Positions 42,071-50,054 of a stretch of DNA of 64,000 nt are shown one piece after another. The stretch's first letter is position 1; each line of letters begins with the position of its first letter. The stretch comes from Cellulophaga sp. HaHa_2_95 (GTDB taxonomy: Bacteria; Bacteroidota; Bacteroidia; Flavobacteriales; Flavobacteriaceae). The stretch lies in assembly GCF_019278565.1 (NCBI RefSeq), contig NZ_CP058988.1:2728001-2792000 (forward strand). Reading direction: 5' to 3'. The position numbers were made by a program, and so were the translations under genes. Under the pieces are notes generated by a model. The model saw nothing but the letters and a program-made list of their open reading frames with translations, searched no databases and was not told the DNA's origin.

Positions 42071-43126
42071 ATGATAAGGATGAGATTATTAGACAAATTG
42101 GTAGTACTAACAGTAGGTTTTTTTACGCTTTTGGGATGTGCGCAACAACCAAAAGAGTCTAAAATAACCACTACCCTACCCACAGCTGTAGAATATATAA
42201 ACGCTGCTAACATAGTAGATTATTTAGCCGCTCAAGTAAAACCATATAACAAACAGCCTATCTATGCCATACGGCCTATACAGAACAATTGCATTTTTGA
42301 AATTCTGGTTAATGATCTACCTATATACAGAGAGTTTACTTTAGAAAAATTAGCAACACCCTTAGTTATCAATGATAGAATTTTAAAAAGTGGACCTCAA
42401 ACAATTACCTATCGCCTATACCCAATAGGAGACTTAATGGTACAGGAATATGGTACAGAAGAGACTATCTCTACCTTGAGGAAAAATACTTCAATGAAGA
42501 TAGAGGTTATCCAATATGAAGATAGTAAACTGGGAGAGAGGCTAAGTGATGAAATTGTTATTGCCAGGCATACAAGCCCAATAGATAACCAAACCGATGC
42601 ATTTGTGGCTGCAGGCTTAACTTATTATGAATACACCTTTACTTTTAATGCTACAGTACCCTATAATAATGAGGGGTGGAGTAATGGAGAAGACCTTAAA
42701 AAATTTGATAAGGAAGAATTAGAAAAAATAGTTGTTGAGAAAAACTTGTTGATAGGTAAACTTTATAAAGAAAAAAAACTTGATTCATTAGTGAAAATTG
42801 AACATATTAATAAACTTATATATGGAATAGCCAATTATCGTACAAAAGAAGAATTCCAAGGAATATTTGATCAATATAAAGCAGATGTGTTTAAAGAAAA
42901 AGAAATTCAATCTATGGAAGGTTATCAAATGGAGTTTTATGGAGAAAATAGAATAGTAACCCTAAGATATTCTATCCTAAAGTCACCAGATCCAAGATTA
43001 AAAGGTCAGCCCGCACTTTACTATTTATATAAAGATGAATATGGCACTCTTGTAGACTTCCTTTCAATATATCTTTTTCTTCCTAAAGGAAAACCACTAA
43101 CTGTTGAAAATTTACAAATACTATAA
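42071..43126 (+). CDS. Immunity-type lipoprotein, group B copy 4
   Basis: 351 aa from ATG 42071 (M-I-R-M-R, lipobox L-L-G-C). Very close to copy 2 at 38189 over the first ~180 residues (A-I-R-P-I-Q-N-N-C-I-F-E, L-K-S-G-P-Q-T-I-T-Y-R), then more different through the helical middle, with the shared end K-P-L-T-V-E-N-L-Q-I-L. Transcribed from its own array promoter. Last of the compact array. Confidence 0.68.
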   Translation: MIRMRLLDKLVVLTVGFFTLLGCAQQPKESKITTTLPTAVEYINAANIVDYLAAQVKPYNKQPIYAIRPIQNNCIFEILVNDLPIYREFTLEKLATPLVINDRILKSGPQTITYRLYPIGDLMVQEYGTEETISTLRKNTSMKIEVIQYEDSKLGERLSDEIVIARHTSPIDNQTDAFVAAGLTYYEYTFTFNATVPYNNEGWSNGEDLKKFDKEELEKIVVEKNLLIGKLYKEKKLDSLVKIEHINKLIYGIANYRTKEEFQGIFDQYKADVFKEKEIQSMEGYQMEFYGENRIVTLRYSILKSPDPRLKGQPALYYLYKDEYGTLVDFLSIYLFLPKGKPLTVENLQIL

Positions 43127-43237
43127 TTAGTTGCTTGTATTTTTTAATATCAACTTAATAAGTAAGCAACGCGCTAATTAAATTACACCCTATTTCCACA
43201 GTGCTATTTATGGCTATAGTGGACATTAAACTACACT

Positions 43238-44416
43238 ATGAAACTACTCTACAAGCTCATTATCTTATTCCTTTTTATCTTCAGCGTTGGTTGTGCCGAC
43301 CTATTAAAAATGGATACACATTTTGTGACTTTTGAAGCAGAAAATCTATACGAGTATGATAGTATGCAATCATTTGAAGAAATTTATGATAGTACAAAAA
43401 TTATTGAGTTTTTAAATAGAAAAACAGTTACCGAAATCATTAAATTAGAAAATTTTAACGCACTTACCTCCGTTCGATATGGATTTAGGGAAAGCCTAGA
43501 AGGCAGCCTAGACAGAATGACATTTGGCTCCATTATTATTGACGGTAGGCTACCAGGGTTTTCTAGAATAGAAGTCAACGATAAGTACGTTCCCCATACC
43601 CTGACTTTTGTAGATATGGATTTCTTCTATTACATTCCCTGGGGAAAGTCACAGTCTTATGATATAAAATTAATAGTCCAAGATATTATTCATAATTTGG
43701 ATGACAGCACTATTTTTTATGTAGATGAACACAGTATCATTTATGGTGAAAGAGGAGAACACCACGTATTACATATCACCTATTTAGAAGCTATAAAACG
43801 CTTAGAAGTTTTCCATAGTGTTCAGAAAGAAAATCCATTTAGGATGCTACCAGAGCAAGATTTATTTTCCAACTCTTTGGCTAAATTGCGATTGGCAAAA
43901 AACTTCCACAATACGAAAAATGCGCCCGAAGAAATTGATTGGACTAATTTTGAAAATTTAATCTCGCGCCATCAAAGAAAACTTTTTGCAACTATAAGAG
44001 ATTTCATACCAGAACTTAGTATGGAATTTTCTGAAGATATTAAGTTTGCTTTTGAACTTAAAGACTATAGCCTTAACGCATTAATTGTCCGCGATAGTAC
44101 CGTAAATAAAGTATTTAAGGAGTTAAATACTGTTACCGTAAATACAAAAATCAATTTAAAGGAAGATACAACTCATAAAACTTTGAAACAATCTTTAAGA
44201 GATTTAAGCATCTTCCATGAAATAGAAATAGTGCATAAAACCGACCAAGGGTTTATCATTAACGAAAACGATGATAGATTTGACTTGGTGTTTATTTATG
44301 AAAATTATGGTGCCCCTTACCTACTGTGTTTATCTGGTCTTGATAATTTAAGGGAGGCCCACTTTTATTTTCAATTATTAAGTAACTTAGAGCACTTAAA
44401 ATATAAAGGTTTATAA
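43238..44416 (+). CDS. Unknown lipoprotein
   Basis: 392 aa. Signal peptide with lipobox S-V-G-C (Cys19). No family recognised and not an obvious member of the A/B array. The body is mixed alpha/beta with many acidic residues; a segment L-R-D-L-S-I-F-H-E-I near residue 328 is followed by a short beta-rich end. It lies 111 bp after the array and 65 bp before the GIDE-type gene. It could be a further defence lipoprotein or belong to the LemA group. Confidence 0.6.
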   Translation: MKLLYKLIILFLFIFSVGCADLLKMDTHFVTFEAENLYEYDSMQSFEEIYDSTKIIEFLNRKTVTEIIKLENFNALTSVRYGFRESLEGSLDRMTFGSIIIDGRLPGFSRIEVNDKYVPHTLTFVDMDFFYYIPWGKSQSYDIKLIVQDIIHNLDDSTIFYVDEHSIIYGERGEHHVLHITYLEAIKRLEVFHSVQKENPFRMLPEQDLFSNSLAKLRLAKNFHNTKNAPEEIDWTNFENLISRHQRKLFATIRDFIPELSMEFSEDIKFAFELKDYSLNALIVRDSTVNKVFKELNTVTVNTKINLKEDTTHKTLKQSLRDLSIFHEIEIVHKTDQGFIINENDDRFDLVFIYENYGAPYLLCLSGLDNLREAHFYFQLLSNLEHLKYKGL

Positions 44417-44481
44417 GTTAACCGCTTCATTATAATCAATACCCCATTAATTACGTGCTAGAAACCTTCAGAGTAGATAAC

Positions 44482-45504
44482 ATGGACACTGTATTTATAG
44501 TATTTCTTACTATATTTTCTAGTGCCTTTGGTCTTTTTTATTATCTAGTTTTAAAAAGCCTATACCGAGTTAAACTCTCTGTGCTTTGGCCTTTATTTAT
44601 CATTCCTCCTTTTATGGTGGTACTAACGGCTATTTTAGACCCGGGTTATGTACCTTTTGCTTGTTTAGTAAACTTCCCTATTCTTCTAGCATTAATGCTT
44701 ATAGGAGGTGTTGTAAAAGCTATTAGAAGCAAAAATTCTATTTGGGGATTCCTCGCTTTTATTGTAGCCATGCCTCTTATCATGATTACTTGGCCTTATG
44801 GAATTATCTTAATTACGGCTTTTGTTATCCTTAGAGAAATACTTACACCAAGTTCAAAGAATACTTTTTATGAGTTACAAGGTGCTTTGCCTACCTCTAA
44901 AATTAGATCTCTAGCCATGGGCTTAGTAGAAGTTTCAGGAAAAACAATACTCATAGAACCCGTTTTATCTGCAATAAAAAAAGTGCCTTGCATTGGATAC
45001 CTCTATAAAGTAGATGCCATAAACAGGGATAAAAATGGAAAAATAAGTTATAGCACTATTTCAAAGGAAACGGTCTGCAATTCATTTCAGATAAATGATG
45101 GCAGTGGCGTCATTACGGTATCAGGAGATGATCTTGAGTTGATAGATTTACCAGAATCTAAATACTCTTATACCGCCGGTGATAGACGTTTTCAATTATT
45201 TTTATTAGAAGAAAATATGAAGGTGTTGCTTATTGGTAAGGCCACGAATAGAAACCAACAGGTATTCATTGAAAAAGACCCTTCCAAAGATGTATTTGGC
45301 GTTGCTACTTATGAGCATATAAAACAGTGGAATTTATTGCGGCCCTTACAACAATCATTTGTAAAATACCTTTTGATTTTGATTGCCTGTGTCAGCGTTA
45401 TTTTAACTTGTGAAATCACCGTTCATGAAAACGAATTACTCTTTTCTTTCAAGTCGCTCTTAGAGGTATTTAATTTAAAAGAATCACTACCATTTCAATT
45501 ATAA
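44482..45504 (+). CDS. GIDE-domain membrane protein
   Basis: 340 aa from ATG 44482; a GTG at 44455 would add nine residues before the first membrane segment. Four hydrophobic segments in the first ~120 residues, then a GIDE-type domain (~140-280: A-L-P-T-S-K-I-R-S-L-A-M-G, V-S-G-K, P-C-I-G-Y-L-Y) and one last membrane segment (~300-320). GIDE is the membrane-side domain of mitochondrial MUL1 and also occurs in bacteria, where it is often next to lemA. The lemA gene follows 10 bp later here. Molecular role in bacteria is unclear. Confidence 0.72.
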   Translation: MDTVFIVFLTIFSSAFGLFYYLVLKSLYRVKLSVLWPLFIIPPFMVVLTAILDPGYVPFACLVNFPILLALMLIGGVVKAIRSKNSIWGFLAFIVAMPLIMITWPYGIILITAFVILREILTPSSKNTFYELQGALPTSKIRSLAMGLVEVSGKTILIEPVLSAIKKVPCIGYLYKVDAINRDKNGKISYSTISKETVCNSFQINDGSGVITVSGDDLELIDLPESKYSYTAGDRRFQLFLLEENMKVLLIGKATNRNQQVFIEKDPSKDVFGVATYEHIKQWNLLRPLQQSFVKYLLILIACVSVILTCEITVHENELLFSFKSLLEVFNLKESLPFQL

Positions 45505-45514
45505 ACTTAAAAAA

Positions 45515-46075
45515 ATGAAACCCTATTTATTCATCATTATTATAGCTCTTATACTCCTGTTTTTTGTCAGAGGAATAGTTTCGCTTTACAACCGCTTGGT
45601 TATGTTAAGGGCTAATACCGATAAGAATTTTGCAAATATTGATGTGCTATTGAAACAACGCGCTGATGAAGTTCCGGAATTGGTGAGCATTGTAAAGGGG
45701 TATATGCGCTACGAAGAAAACCTGTTAACAAAGGTGACGGAATTGAGAACGCAGTATTTGAGTGCTAGTGATAAAGAAGAGAAAATAAAAACATCTAACG
45801 CTTTAAACAAAAGCTTAGCTTCCATTATGGTAGTTTCTGAAAATTACCCCGAGTTAAAAGCAAACGCTTCTTTTTCGGCACTGCAATCAAGAGTCTCGGA
45901 ATTAGAAAACCATATAGCCGATCGTCGGGAACTCTATAATGAAAGCATCAATCTCTATAATATTGGCATTAATGAATTCCCTGATCTATTAATAGCAAAA
46001 CCTTTTGGTTTTAAAAACAAAGAATTATTACAAATTACTCAAGCAGAAAAAAAGTATGATGGAGTTCAGTTTTGA
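45515..46075 (+). CDS. lemA: LemA family membrane protein
   Basis: 186 aa. One N-terminal membrane segment (~3-20), then the LemA pattern: Y-N-R-L-V-x-L-R-A-N, D-V-L-L-K-Q-R-A-D-E-V-P-E-L-V, Y-E-E-N-L-L and S-E-N-Y-P-E-L-K-A-N. A helical bundle outside the inner membrane is expected. LemA often pairs with TPM-domain proteins, and one lies downstream at 47492. Function not well known; envelope maintenance or peptidase partnership has been suggested for the group. Confidence 0.9.
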   Translation: MKPYLFIIIIALILLFFVRGIVSLYNRLVMLRANTDKNFANIDVLLKQRADEVPELVSIVKGYMRYEENLLTKVTELRTQYLSASDKEEKIKTSNALNKSLASIMVVSENYPELKANASFSALQSRVSELENHIADRRELYNESINLYNIGINEFPDLLIAKPFGFKNKELLQITQAEKKYDGVQF

Positions 46076-46421
46076 GTATTATGATTGGTTAAAAGAAATC
46101 AATATAAATACAAGTATTATTAAGTCCGTAGCATTTTTTGGTGTCCTATTGCTTATAGTTCCAGCTAGAATATTAGCTATTTTTATGCGAACGGAAGCTA
46201 GGAAAAAGTTTCTATGGCTGGTTTTCGTATGTGTCATAGCCACATGGCTATTCGGATCTTTGGTGGTCGGCGTTATGGCTTCTTATATTCTTGGCGGATT
46301 AAAGCTTTTTTTAGCTTGGCTAGCGGTTTTGTGCAATGTACTTGGTTTTACAGTAGCTAATCACTCAAGGTTATATAAAATTTACGAGCAGCAACTAGCC
46401 AAAGGGTTCTATAAAAACTAA
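46056..46421 (+). CDS. Small membrane protein overlapping lemA
   Basis: 121 aa from ATG 46056 (a second ATG at 46059), overlapping the end of lemA by 20 bp. Three hydrophobic segments (about 20-38, 48-72 and 75-100) and a basic tail. No family recognised. The overlap implies co-translation with lemA, so it probably belongs to the LemA-GIDE membrane assembly. Confidence 0.62.
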   Translation: MMEFSFEYYDWLKEININTSIIKSVAFFGVLLLIVPARILAIFMRTEARKKFLWLVFVCVIATWLFGSLVVGVMASYILGGLKLFLAWLAVLCNVLGFTVANHSRLYKIYEQQLAKGFYKN

Positions 46422-46484
46422 CATGAAAATTTAATTTAAAATTCTCTATTTAATCCTTGACTAATCATCAATAATTTTTTCCAT

Positions 46485-47402
46485 ATGAGTTCAAAAATAA
46501 TTATTAGTTTATTCTCTATTTTACTTTTGGTACTAGTAGCCAACGGACAAAATAAAGTGGATTATGACCAAGTGGATATAGAAATTACCAACCATTATAA
46601 AGACTATAAATACTCGAATAAAAAGCGACCTGGGTATTATTTACAAGTTAATAATCAAAATTGCTATTATGATATAAGGCTTAATGATTTAAATATTAAT
46701 AATTATTTTCGTGAGTATCCTGCGTATTCGGTTAGAAAGCCTCTTAATCTAAGGATTTTAAAAAGTGGTGAACAGTTAATTTCCGTAAAAGTATTTCCAG
46801 TTATTGGAGAGAAATTATCTGAAAAAGCAGGCTTACAATTACAGCTAGTGCGTTATAGTGATATGACAGATCCAGATCATGAATTCGGTAGATTTACAGT
46901 CCTATGGGAATGGGAAATGCCCAAGGTTGGTGATCAAAAGATCCCTGAATTTACGATAGAACATGAATTTGATGCTAAGGTTCCATTCGTCTTAGAAACG
47001 CTCGACCTATATGCCCAAGACCTTTCCGAATTGGAGGAAGAAGACGTGCTTAAAGAAGTAATCGAACATTTTACGATAAAGCGACAAACAATAATAAATA
47101 AAACACAAGATAGAGACCATCTGGAAAGACATTTAAAAAGAGCATTAATTCAACTTTACAAAGGCAAAGAATTGTCTGATAAAACTATTGATGGAATGAT
47201 AAATATTAAAGATGGAATGGAGCCTCAACCCTTGGAGGATTTTGAAATTAAATATTATTACAATAATAAGGTGGTAACATTGGTAAGAAGAAGTGATAAG
47301 CAACCTGCCATTTGGTTTAAGAATCCAAATACAGGCTCCACATTTAAACAACCTTATTACATCTTTAAAAATAAAGAAACGGGCACTTGGCATATGTGGT
47401 AA
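46485..47402 (+). CDS. Group A immunity relative without lipobox
   Basis: 305 aa. Same body as group A: R-P-G-Y-Y-L-Q-V-N-N-Q-N-C-Y-Y, S-V-R-K-P-L-N-L-R-I-L-K-S-G, W-E-W-E-M and W-H-M-W at the end. The signal peptide ends V-A-N-G-Q with no Cys, so signal peptidase I cleavage is likely and the product would be soluble in the periplasm or secreted. It sits 3.4 kb from the rest of the array, within the LemA group. Clearly diverged from copies 1 and 2. Confidence 0.68.
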   Translation: MSSKIIISLFSILLLVLVANGQNKVDYDQVDIEITNHYKDYKYSNKKRPGYYLQVNNQNCYYDIRLNDLNINNYFREYPAYSVRKPLNLRILKSGEQLISVKVFPVIGEKLSEKAGLQLQLVRYSDMTDPDHEFGRFTVLWEWEMPKVGDQKIPEFTIEHEFDAKVPFVLETLDLYAQDLSELEEEDVLKEVIEHFTIKRQTIINKTQDRDHLERHLKRALIQLYKGKELSDKTIDGMINIKDGMEPQPLEDFEIKYYYNNKVVTLVRRSDKQPAIWFKNPNTGSTFKQPYYIFKNKETGTWHMW

Positions 47403-47491
47403 TAAGCCTTTAACTTGAAAACAAACTATCCATAACGTTTGATATTTTTTGTTTTAAGTACAAGCTTTTAGTATATTTAAACTTAATAGTC

Positions 47492-48658
47492 ATTAAAAAT
47501 CTATTCACCACTCTCCTACTCTTTTTTGCAATCATTTGTCAAGCACAAAATGAGTATCCTTTTCTTAATAGTTATGTGACTGACAATGCTGATATTCTCA
47601 CTGCAGCGCAGGTGCAACAATTATCCGTAAAATTAGAGGCACTTGAAACAGAAACTTCCCATCAACTTGTAATACTCACGATAGAAGATCTGAATAATGA
47701 ACCTATAGAAGACTATGCGTATAAAACGTTTGAAGTAAATACCATAGGACAAAAAGGAAAAGACAATGGTATGCTATTAGTAATAGCTAAAGAAGATAAA
47801 AAAGCACGTATTGAAGTCGGTTATGGCCTAGAACATGTTGTAACAGATGTTATGGCTTCACGAATTATAAGAAATGAATTAACTCCTGAATTTAAAAAGG
47901 AGAATTACTTTGCGGGTGTTGATGCTGCTATAAATTCGCTAATAAAAATTTTAAATAGCGTCGCCGTAGAAAAGAATCAAATTTATGAGACTCCATCTTC
48001 AACACCAACACCTTCCCCAGCTATTAAAACCGGAATAAGCAATAGTATACCTAAAGATACTTTTGGAACTATTTTGGGTAAACATATTTTTTCAATACTA
48101 ATAATGACTTTTATGATATTGAGTTTTCTTTTTATAAAAGTTTCTTTTAAAGCTTGGGTGATGACTTTAGTCGGAGCATTTACGAACAAAGTCAGTTTTT
48201 CTAAAGTATTTGGCTACGCTTATAAAACTGGACAGATATTTTTCTTTGGTTTTTTGATATTCACCTCCATGTTCTTTTTGCTTTTGGCACTACTGTTAGA
48301 TATATACCCTGACTATTTTTTCTTTTTAATAGAAAATCGCAAATGGATTGCTATCCCAGTAGCACTGTTTGTAATTCCGGTACTATTTGCCCTAATGGAG
48401 GTGAAGTATTATAATAGAAAACTAAATTTTTCGCTTTCTAACAATGACACTTATTTTATCAGAAAAGAAATTGACAGTAAATTAGATATCCTTGGATTAG
48501 TTCATTCAAAATCAGACAGTGATTCTTACCAATACAGTTCATCAGGTCGTAATTATAGTAATAATTCAACAAACAGTGGAAACTCCAATAATTCCTCTAG
48601 TGGGTATTCTGGCAAAGGCGGAAGATCAGGAGGCGGTGGCGCTAGTGGTAGTTGGTAG
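47492..48658 (+). CDS. TPM-domain protein with non-standard start
   Basis: TPM domain (~30-155: D-N-A-D-I-L-T, T-S-H-Q-L-V-I-L-T-I, G-K-D-N-G-M-L-L-V-I, R-I-E-V-G-Y-G-L-E), two to three membrane segments (~195-300) and a Gly/Ser-rich end S-G-G-G-G-A-S-G-S-W, as in YgcG-type proteins. The first usual start is GTG at 47576, but that would cut off the signal peptide. In frame upstream, a clean leader (I-K-N-L-F-T-T-L-L-L-F-F, then C-Q-A-Q) begins at codon ATT 47492, and no ATG, GTG or TTG precedes it nearby. Either ATT starts translation or the start codon is mutated. Partner of lemA in many genomes. Confidence 0.78.
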   Translation: MKNLFTTLLLFFAIICQAQNEYPFLNSYVTDNADILTAAQVQQLSVKLEALETETSHQLVILTIEDLNNEPIEDYAYKTFEVNTIGQKGKDNGMLLVIAKEDKKARIEVGYGLEHVVTDVMASRIIRNELTPEFKKENYFAGVDAAINSLIKILNSVAVEKNQIYETPSSTPTPSPAIKTGISNSIPKDTFGTILGKHIFSILIMTFMILSFLFIKVSFKAWVMTLVGAFTNKVSFSKVFGYAYKTGQIFFFGFLIFTSMFFLLLALLLDIYPDYFFFLIENRKWIAIPVALFVIPVLFALMEVKYYNRKLNFSLSNNDTYFIRKEIDSKLDILGLVHSKSDSDSYQYSSSGRNYSNNSTNSGNSNNSSSGYSGKGGRSGGGGASGSW

Positions 48659-48684
48659 CTAAAGGATTTTAAAATATGGAAGCA

Positions 48685-49713
48685 CTAACGATTAATAACA
48701 TCATTAGGTGGAGATAGCATAATATAACGATCATGATCTAAGCCTTCCAATATGATAAACATCTGCTGCTTTTCACTAAGTCTAATGTTTTTTAAAACAT
48801 AAACGGCATTTACTTCAGAATTTTCCCCTAAATCGTTTCTGAAATTATAGACATGTAAGGGTTCAATTTTGAATTGTTTTTTAGACCCCTTACTCATTAC
48901 AAAAAACTCCATGTCTTTTACAGAATAAGCCTTTCCTGATTCATTTAAAATTTGCAAACTAAAATACATCTCATTCTTGTCTAAAGTGATATCGTTTAAC
49001 CTCAATTCGAGAACTCCTACTTTGCGAGATACATTCTTAATTGTTGGTTTCTCAATATGGATATTTTCACAAAAAATACTGTAATACGTTTGAGGTTCAG
49101 AAGTATACAAATCAATATCATGAACTGGTTGGTTTTCTACAGCAACAGGTACTGTGCTATGACCTTCTGGCCTGGTATTTTCAGTTACCTCTGGAGTGGT
49201 AACGCTAACTAACTGACTAGTAGGTTGTGTAGACCCAGCATTATTGGTAGTCAGTACAGGTTTTACGTTTGGTGCTGGTTCTGAAATTGCTGGGCTGGGA
49301 TTTTCAATGGTATTGTTAGCTTGAACAGAAGATGCCGGTTTTACTGTTGCATTCGGAGAAACATTAATTCTACCAACAGCATTAGATACCGTTAATACAT
49401 ACACAAAATTGGTCACATCTTTAGAAGGGTCTAAAACAAAAGAATAGATATAGCCATCATTAGTAGTGATGGTTAAATTACTCAAGTGTTTGGTTTTACT
49501 AGCCTTTAAAACACCCATATTACTTTGTTGCTCATGACTGAACATATAATCAGAAGAAGGTTCTACGACGTTTAATATTGGAGCTGGAAAAATTAGCGTA
49601 ATTATATTAGATTCATTTAACGCTATAGTTATTGGTTCTCCTGAATGAGCATAACCCATTTGAATGGAAAGAAGCAATACAAATAACACATGCTTCAAAT
49701 ACTTACTAATCAT
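48685..49713 (-). CDS. Second TraN-like (DUF4138) protein, solitary
   Basis: 342 aa from the ATG ending at 49713, which gives a signal peptide ending G-Y-A-H-S. Same three-part plan as 14006-15016: N-terminal I-T-L-I-F-P-A-P, G-V-L-K-A-S-K, T-T-N-D-G-Y-I-Y; Pro/Asn/Thr linker (~125-200); C-terminal Y-Y-S-I-F-C-E-N, L-Q-I-L-N-E-S-G, F-F-V-M, E-P-L-H-V-Y-N-F. No TraO- or TraQ-like gene is next to it. It closes the far side of the T6SS island, on the opposite flank from the first TraN-like gene. Confidence 0.72.
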   Translation of the reverse strand: MISKYLKHVLFVLLLSIQMGYAHSGEPITIALNESNIITLIFPAPILNVVEPSSDYMFSHEQQSNMGVLKASKTKHLSNLTITTNDGYIYSFVLDPSKDVTNFVYVLTVSNAVGRINVSPNATVKPASSVQANNTIENPSPAISEPAPNVKPVLTTNNAGSTQPTSQLVSVTTPEVTENTRPEGHSTVPVAVENQPVHDIDLYTSEPQTYYSIFCENIHIEKPTIKNVSRKVGVLELRLNDITLDKNEMYFSLQILNESGKAYSVKDMEFFVMSKGSKKQFKIEPLHVYNFRNDLGENSEVNAVYVLKNIRLSEKQQMFIILEGLDHDRYIMLSPPNDVINR

Positions 49714-50054
49714 AACCTTACGTTTTAATACTACATATAGGGCAACCATAACAGCTACAATATTGTTTCCTATATCTTACAAAATGAGAGCGCTAAAGTA
49801 GCTAAAGCTTTAGAGTATAAAAAATATACTCGTTGAATGTTATCGTAAAAAGTCGAAATCATTTTTTCAAATAATAATTGGGTTTTAATCTATTTGGATA
49901 AGGCTAATATTCTAATGGTCCTATAATTTTTATTTAGGAAAAATACGTGTTGAACATCGTAATTCTCGTTACAAGTGATGTGCTTACATGGGATACTTTT
50001 TTAAATTTGTAGTTGCTCTTTTTAGGAGCAAAAAATTCAAAGTTTATTTAAGAA
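49714..50054. other. Intergenic region between T6SS island and leu genes
   Basis: AT-rich divergent spacer of 341 bp. I see only a -7 box for leuC; no attachment-site repeat, tRNA or integrase remnant marks an island edge. Confidence 0.6.
50002..50009 (+). promoter_or_regulatory. -7 box upstream of leuC
   Basis: TAAATTTG fits TAnnTTTG exactly, 45 bp before the leuC ATG. No good -33 TTG at the usual distance. Confidence 0.4.

Larger units (their letters stand above)
41091..42080. repeat. 990-bp duplicated block, copy 2
   Basis: Partner of 36091-37080. It ends inside the leader of the next group B gene, at the same place as copy 1. Confidence 0.9.

Noticed and set aside
36091..42080. The exact 5000-bp offset as a pure assembly artefact
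   Set aside because: The copies differ at scattered sites and in a whole patch near 36374-36440, so two real copies are likely. Long reads would still settle it.
47576..47578. GTG at 47576 as the true start of the TPM-domain protein
   Set aside because: It would remove a clear signal peptide encoded just upstream in the same frame. TPM proteins of this type are exported.
49714..50054. Genomic island attachment site
   Set aside because: No tRNA, direct repeat or integrase remnant was found at the border with the leu genes.
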